From: Lachnospiraceae bacterium
GTDB lineage: Bacteria > Bacillota > Clostridia > Lachnospirales > Lachnospiraceae
Assembly: GCA_017428105.1 (NCBI GenBank)
Contig: JAFRRM010000025.1
Location: forward strand, 25,694-89,693
Reading direction: 5' to 3'
Length of the DNA: 64,000 bases
Below are positions 61,489-64,000 of the stretch, in pieces. Position 1 is the first letter of the stretch. Each line of letters starts with the position of its first letter. The translations under genes were made by a program, and so were the position numbers. Under the pieces are notes generated by a model. That model was not told where the DNA came from. It ran no database searches and was given only the letters and a program-made list of their open reading frames with translations.

Positions 61489-61516
61489 TACCCTTATATG
61501 ATACCATATAAGGGTA
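61489..61516. repeat. perfect 28-bp inverted repeat between dut and lpd
   Basis: TACCCTTATATG (61489-61500), ATAC, CATATAAGGGTA (61505-61516). Flanked by A-runs on both sides of the plus strand; on the minus strand it is followed by TTTTATT, so it may terminate the dut transcript or act as operator of lpd-lplA. The rest of the 61434-61592 gap shows nothing definite. Confidence 0.6.
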
Positions 61517-61592
61517 AAAAGGGCAAGAAGAATGCGAGGCGGACGGGCCGTTTCCGGCGGATTTTTCCGGCCGGCCGGAGCGCCGCGCGCGT

Positions 61593-62027
61593 TTACCGGA
61601 TCCCGGTGCTCCCGAAGCCGCCGCGGTCCTCTCCGTCCAGGTGTTCCACCGCTTCAAATTCCAGCGGCGGCTGGTTTTCCATCACGCGGAACTGGCAGAT
61701 GCGGTCGCCTTTGCGCACCGTGACCGGCCGGGTGGCCAGCATGGGGACGAACCACTCGTCGCCGTCGCCGCAGTAGGAACTGTCCACCACCCCGACGCTG
61801 TTGACCTGCAGCAGGCCGAAGTTCTTGTATGTGCTGCTGCGCGGCGCCACGTGGGCTTCATAGCCCTCGGGGAGCTTCACGGCGATGCCCAGCGGGATCA
61901 GTTTGAATTCCCCGGTCTCAAAAGAGACGTCCCGGGCCGCGCGGAGGTCGATCCAGTCCGATTTTCCCTCCACGTACGCGAGGGGTTCCATCTCCGGGTC
62001 CAGATAGCGGATCTGCAGCGTCAGCAT
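61593..62027 (-). CDS. dut: deoxyuridine 5'-triphosphate nucleotidohydrolase
   Basis: 144 residues, the trimeric dUTPase length. Motifs in order: SDWIDLRAARD (motif 1), PRSSTYKNFGL (2), NSVGVVDSSYCGDGDEW (3, with catalytic Asp), GDRICQFRV (4) and GGFGSTG at the C-terminus (5, Phe for base stacking). It hydrolyses dUTP to dUMP. The start follows the carboxypeptidase stop by a single base. Confidence 0.92.
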   Translation of the reverse strand: MLTLQIRYLDPEMEPLAYVEGKSDWIDLRAARDVSFETGEFKLIPLGIAVKLPEGYEAHVAPRSSTYKNFGLLQVNSVGVVDSSYCGDGDEWFVPMLATRPVTVRKGDRICQFRVMENQPPLEFEAVEHLDGEDRGGFGSTGIR

Positions 62028-62028
62028 T

Positions 62029-63507
62029 TTACGGCTCCCTCTTTTTTATGGCCTTGCGGCGGCGGATGCGTTCCTTCAGGATCTTGTTCTGGTAGGCCAT
62101 CACGCCGGAGAACAGGAGAGACAGGACGAGCAGGATGGCGAGCAGGACGATCGCGACCGTCTTCCAGCCGCCGCCTCCGCTCTTCACCGCCGGATCCGTC
62201 TCCGCGGAGCGGCTGGCCGTGGTCGAAGGGACTTTGGTGGCGGAGGTGGGGGAAGAGGGGCTCGCGGGCGTGGTGCCGCCCTGTCCGGTCTCCGAAGTCG
62301 GTTCCGGGGCTTCCGTCGCGGGAGGCGCCGTTTCACGGACGATGGTCGTGGTCAGAGGGTAAGTCCCCAGCGTCACGCCGCCCAGGGAGGCGATGGCCTT
62401 CAGGCCCCCTTCGCCGTCCGGAAGCAGTTCGGTGTCCCATTCCTGATCCGCGTAGGAGTTCGGGACCAGGACGGACGCGCCGGTGGTGCTCCGGCCCGCA
62501 CCGGCCTTCACGCGCAGGGTGAATTCCTCACCGGTCTTCTCATCCGTCACCTGCGAGGCGATCTCCCCGCCGTCGCCGAATTCAGGCAGGTCCACCAGCG
62601 AGAAATTGTCGAACGCATAATCCAGCAGTCTCCGCACGTCCATGTAGGCGTCGTGCGTCGTGTCCGCATGGAAGGTCACGCAGATGATGTCCAGATTGCC
62701 GTCGGTGGCATAGAGGGTGCGGGTGTATTCGGCCTCTTCCACCCAGCCGGTCTTGCCGGCCACGACACGCTCGTCGTAATAATCCGAAGTGGGCTGGAAG
62801 ACCAGATAGTTGTGGTCGCAGACGATCTCATGCCCGTCGTCGTCCGTGAAGCTGTAGCTGCGGGTGCCTGCGATCTTCCGGTACGTGTCGTTCTGGATGG
62901 CGCCCCACATGATCATGGCCATGTCGTAGGCCGTGGTCATATGCAGCAGGTCGTTCAGGCCGTGCGGGTTATGGAAGGTGGTGTTGATGGCGCCGAGCTC
63001 GCGCGCCCGCTCGTTCATGCGGTCCGCGAAGGTCAGCAGGTCGCCGTCGATCTTCTCCGCCAGGGCGTAGCCGATGGTGTTGACCGAGTTCAGGCACAGG
63101 CCGTAGATCGCGTCCTCCACGGTGAAGGACTGGCCTTCATAGAAGCGCCGGCGGCCGTCCTCGCCGCCCTCCACCAGGTCGTTGACCGAGTTCCAGGAAA
63201 GGACCAGCTTGTCGTCCAGGTCCAGTTCCTCGATCGCGATGAGCGCGGTGATGATCTTGGTGATGCTGGCCGGGTACATCCGCTGATGGATGTTCTTGGA
63301 ATACAGCATCACGCCGGAATTCAGTTCGATCATGATGGCCGTGTCGGAGTTGATCTCCGGCGCCGCGGGGCGCACGTAGCCGGGCGCGTCCACGATCTGG
63401 TGGTCTTCCCGGCCGATGACGGTCTGCGCATACGCGGGGCGATCGCCCGACGTGATCAGGACGGCGGCGGCCAGCAGGATCGATAAGGCTTTTCTAAACT
63501 TTTTCAC
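62029..63507 (-). CDS. D-alanyl-D-alanine carboxypeptidase (S11 penicillin-binding protein)
   Basis: 492 residues. A signal peptide (basic start, hydrophobic 8-20, cleavage near AYA-Q) puts it outside. Active-site triads: S81-I-T-K84, S141-V-N143 and K252-T-G254. A beta-rich domain follows (to about 400), then a Thr/Ser/Pro-rich linker and a C-terminal membrane helix (about 450-472) with a basic tail, so it is anchored at both topological stages to the membrane. It trims pentapeptides of peptidoglycan; sporulation-type (DacF/DacB) roles are possible. Confidence 0.88.
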   Translation of the reverse strand: MKKFRKALSILLAAAVLITSGDRPAYAQTVIGREDHQIVDAPGYVRPAAPEINSDTAIMIELNSGVMLYSKNIHQRMYPASITKIITALIAIEELDLDDKLVLSWNSVNDLVEGGEDGRRRFYEGQSFTVEDAIYGLCLNSVNTIGYALAEKIDGDLLTFADRMNERARELGAINTTFHNPHGLNDLLHMTTAYDMAMIMWGAIQNDTYRKIAGTRSYSFTDDDGHEIVCDHNYLVFQPTSDYYDERVVAGKTGWVEEAEYTRTLYATDGNLDIICVTFHADTTHDAYMDVRRLLDYAFDNFSLVDLPEFGDGGEIASQVTDEKTGEEFTLRVKAGAGRSTTGASVLVPNSYADQEWDTELLPDGEGGLKAIASLGGVTLGTYPLTTTIVRETAPPATEAPEPTSETGQGGTTPASPSSPTSATKVPSTTASRSAETDPAVKSGGGGWKTVAIVLLAILLVLSLLFSGVMAYQNKILKERIRRRKAIKKREP

Positions 63508-63522
63508 TGTCGTGATCCTCTC

Positions 63523-64000
63523 TTATAAATACCGGATGACCTGTTCCATCTCCCGGCCGGGATATTCCTCCACACGGCCTTCGTCGCCGTACGCCGCGAC
63601 GGCCGGATCCAGCGGCAGCTGCAGCATCAGCGGCATACCATGCGCGGCGGCCCACTCCGCCGTCGTGCTCCTGCCGAACAGCGGGATCTCTTTGCCGCAG
63701 TCCGGGCAGCGCAAGAAGCTGTAGTTTTCGATCACGCCCAGCACGGGGATGTTCATCATTTCCGCCATGTGGAAGGCCTTTTCCATGACCATGTTCACCA
63801 GGCTGTGGGGGGTGGTCACCATGATGACGCCGTCCACGGGCAGCGACTGGAACACGGTCAACGGCACGTCGCCGGTCCCGGGGGGCAGGTCCACCAGCAA
63901 ATAGTCCAGGTCGCCCCAGAGGACATCGCTCCAGAACTGTTTGATGACGCCGCCCAGGATCGGACCGCGCCAGATCACCGGTGCCGTGGTGTCCGGCAGG
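63523..64000 (-). CDS. Mrp/NBP35-family iron-sulfur carrier ATPase (5' part beyond window)
   Basis: The frame stays open to the window edge, giving the last 158 residues. LPDTTAPVIWRGPILGGVIK, FWSDVLWGDLDYLLVDLPPG (Walker B-like), TPHSLVNMVMEKAFHMAEM and CPDC in FLRCPDCGKEIPLFG, the cluster-binding CxxC of Mrp proteins. The P-loop would lie outside the window. Role in the family: assembly or transfer of 4Fe-4S clusters. It precedes the carboxypeptidase by 15 bp. Confidence 0.9.
   Translation of the reverse strand, partial: LPDTTAPVIWRGPILGGVIKQFWSDVLWGDLDYLLVDLPPGTGDVPLTVFQSLPVDGVIMVTTPHSLVNMVMEKAFHMAEMMNIPVLGVIENYSFLRCPDCGKEIPLFGRSTTAEWAAAHGMPLMLQLPLDPAVAAYGDEGRVEEYPGREMEQVIRYL

Overview
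The window is GC-rich, gene-dense bacterial chromosome and is fully chromosomal in character: there are no rRNA or tRNA genes, phage genes, insertion sequences or CRISPR arrays that I can see. The gene set points to a high-GC member of the Clostridia (Bacillota), probably a gut-type lineage. The markers are a type III glutamine synthetase next to a type I enzyme, DegV, DUF1294 and DUF4298 proteins, a 5TM-LYT/SpoIIE phosphatase, a DUF5716/DUF5717 pair, the MEP isoprenoid pathway, and strong sigma-A promoters (TTGACA-N17-TATAAT type) with AGGAGG ribosome binding sites. Family-level placement is an inference.

Layout. 1-8.0 kb: end of a lactate/malate dehydrogenase-like gene, a flavin reductase, a small 19-residue-repeat protein, a hydroxyisobutyrate dehydrogenase-like enzyme, MarR and DtxR regulators, DegV, a TIM-barrel isomerase with an epoxyqueuosine-reductase-like iron-sulfur protein, and a membrane-anchored XRE regulator. 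8.1-11.0 kb: a methionine ABC transporter operon. It has a promoter, a 30-codon leader ORF with nine Met codons, an intrinsic terminator, then metQ, metN and metI. The encoded MetQ has its two halves in swapped order (circular permutation). 11.0-15.9 kb: a DUF2087 protein, homoserine dehydrogenase, a DNA-deoxyinosine glycosylase, a three-unit REP-like array, and a LysR regulator with a CoA-transferase. 15.9-29.7 kb: nucleotide and amidotransferase region, purC-purF-purA-fumC-purB, then pyrG-guaA-glnN(GSIII)-glmS. A 90-nt promoter element is present twice, before purC and before pyrG. 29.7-36.9 kb: a second XRE-membrane protein, a DUF1294 protein, then a co-directional run of PHP esterase, GNAT, EEP nuclease/phosphatase, a 2-hydroxyacid dehydrogenase with an unknown N-terminal domain, an HD hydrolase and a MATE transporter. 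36.9-44.1 kb: type I glnA, a small frameshifted locus, the 5TM-LYT/SpoIIE phosphatase, DUF4298, NhaC and murE. 44.1-49.0 kb (minus): a potassium operon ktrB/trkH-ktrA/trkA-small membrane ORF-kdpD-kdpE without kdpFABC. 49.0-59.0 kb (minus): a metallophosphoesterase, rarA, DUF5717, DUF5716, a TPR protein, ispF, ispE, ispD. 59.0-64.0 kb (minus): lplA, lpd, dut, a D,D-carboxypeptidase and an Mrp ATPase that runs off the end.

How it works together. The middle third groups enzymes that spend glutamine (PurF, PyrG, GuaA, GlmS) with a glutamine synthetase that makes it. FumC sits between PurA and PurB, the second of which releases fumarate. The methionine operon combines import with what looks like methionine-sensing transcription attenuation. 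The most novel items are the permuted MetQ, its Met-rich leader and attenuator, and the uncharacterised DUF5717/DUF5716/TPR cassette. Terminator, promoter and operator calls are by eye; no folding or database search could be run.
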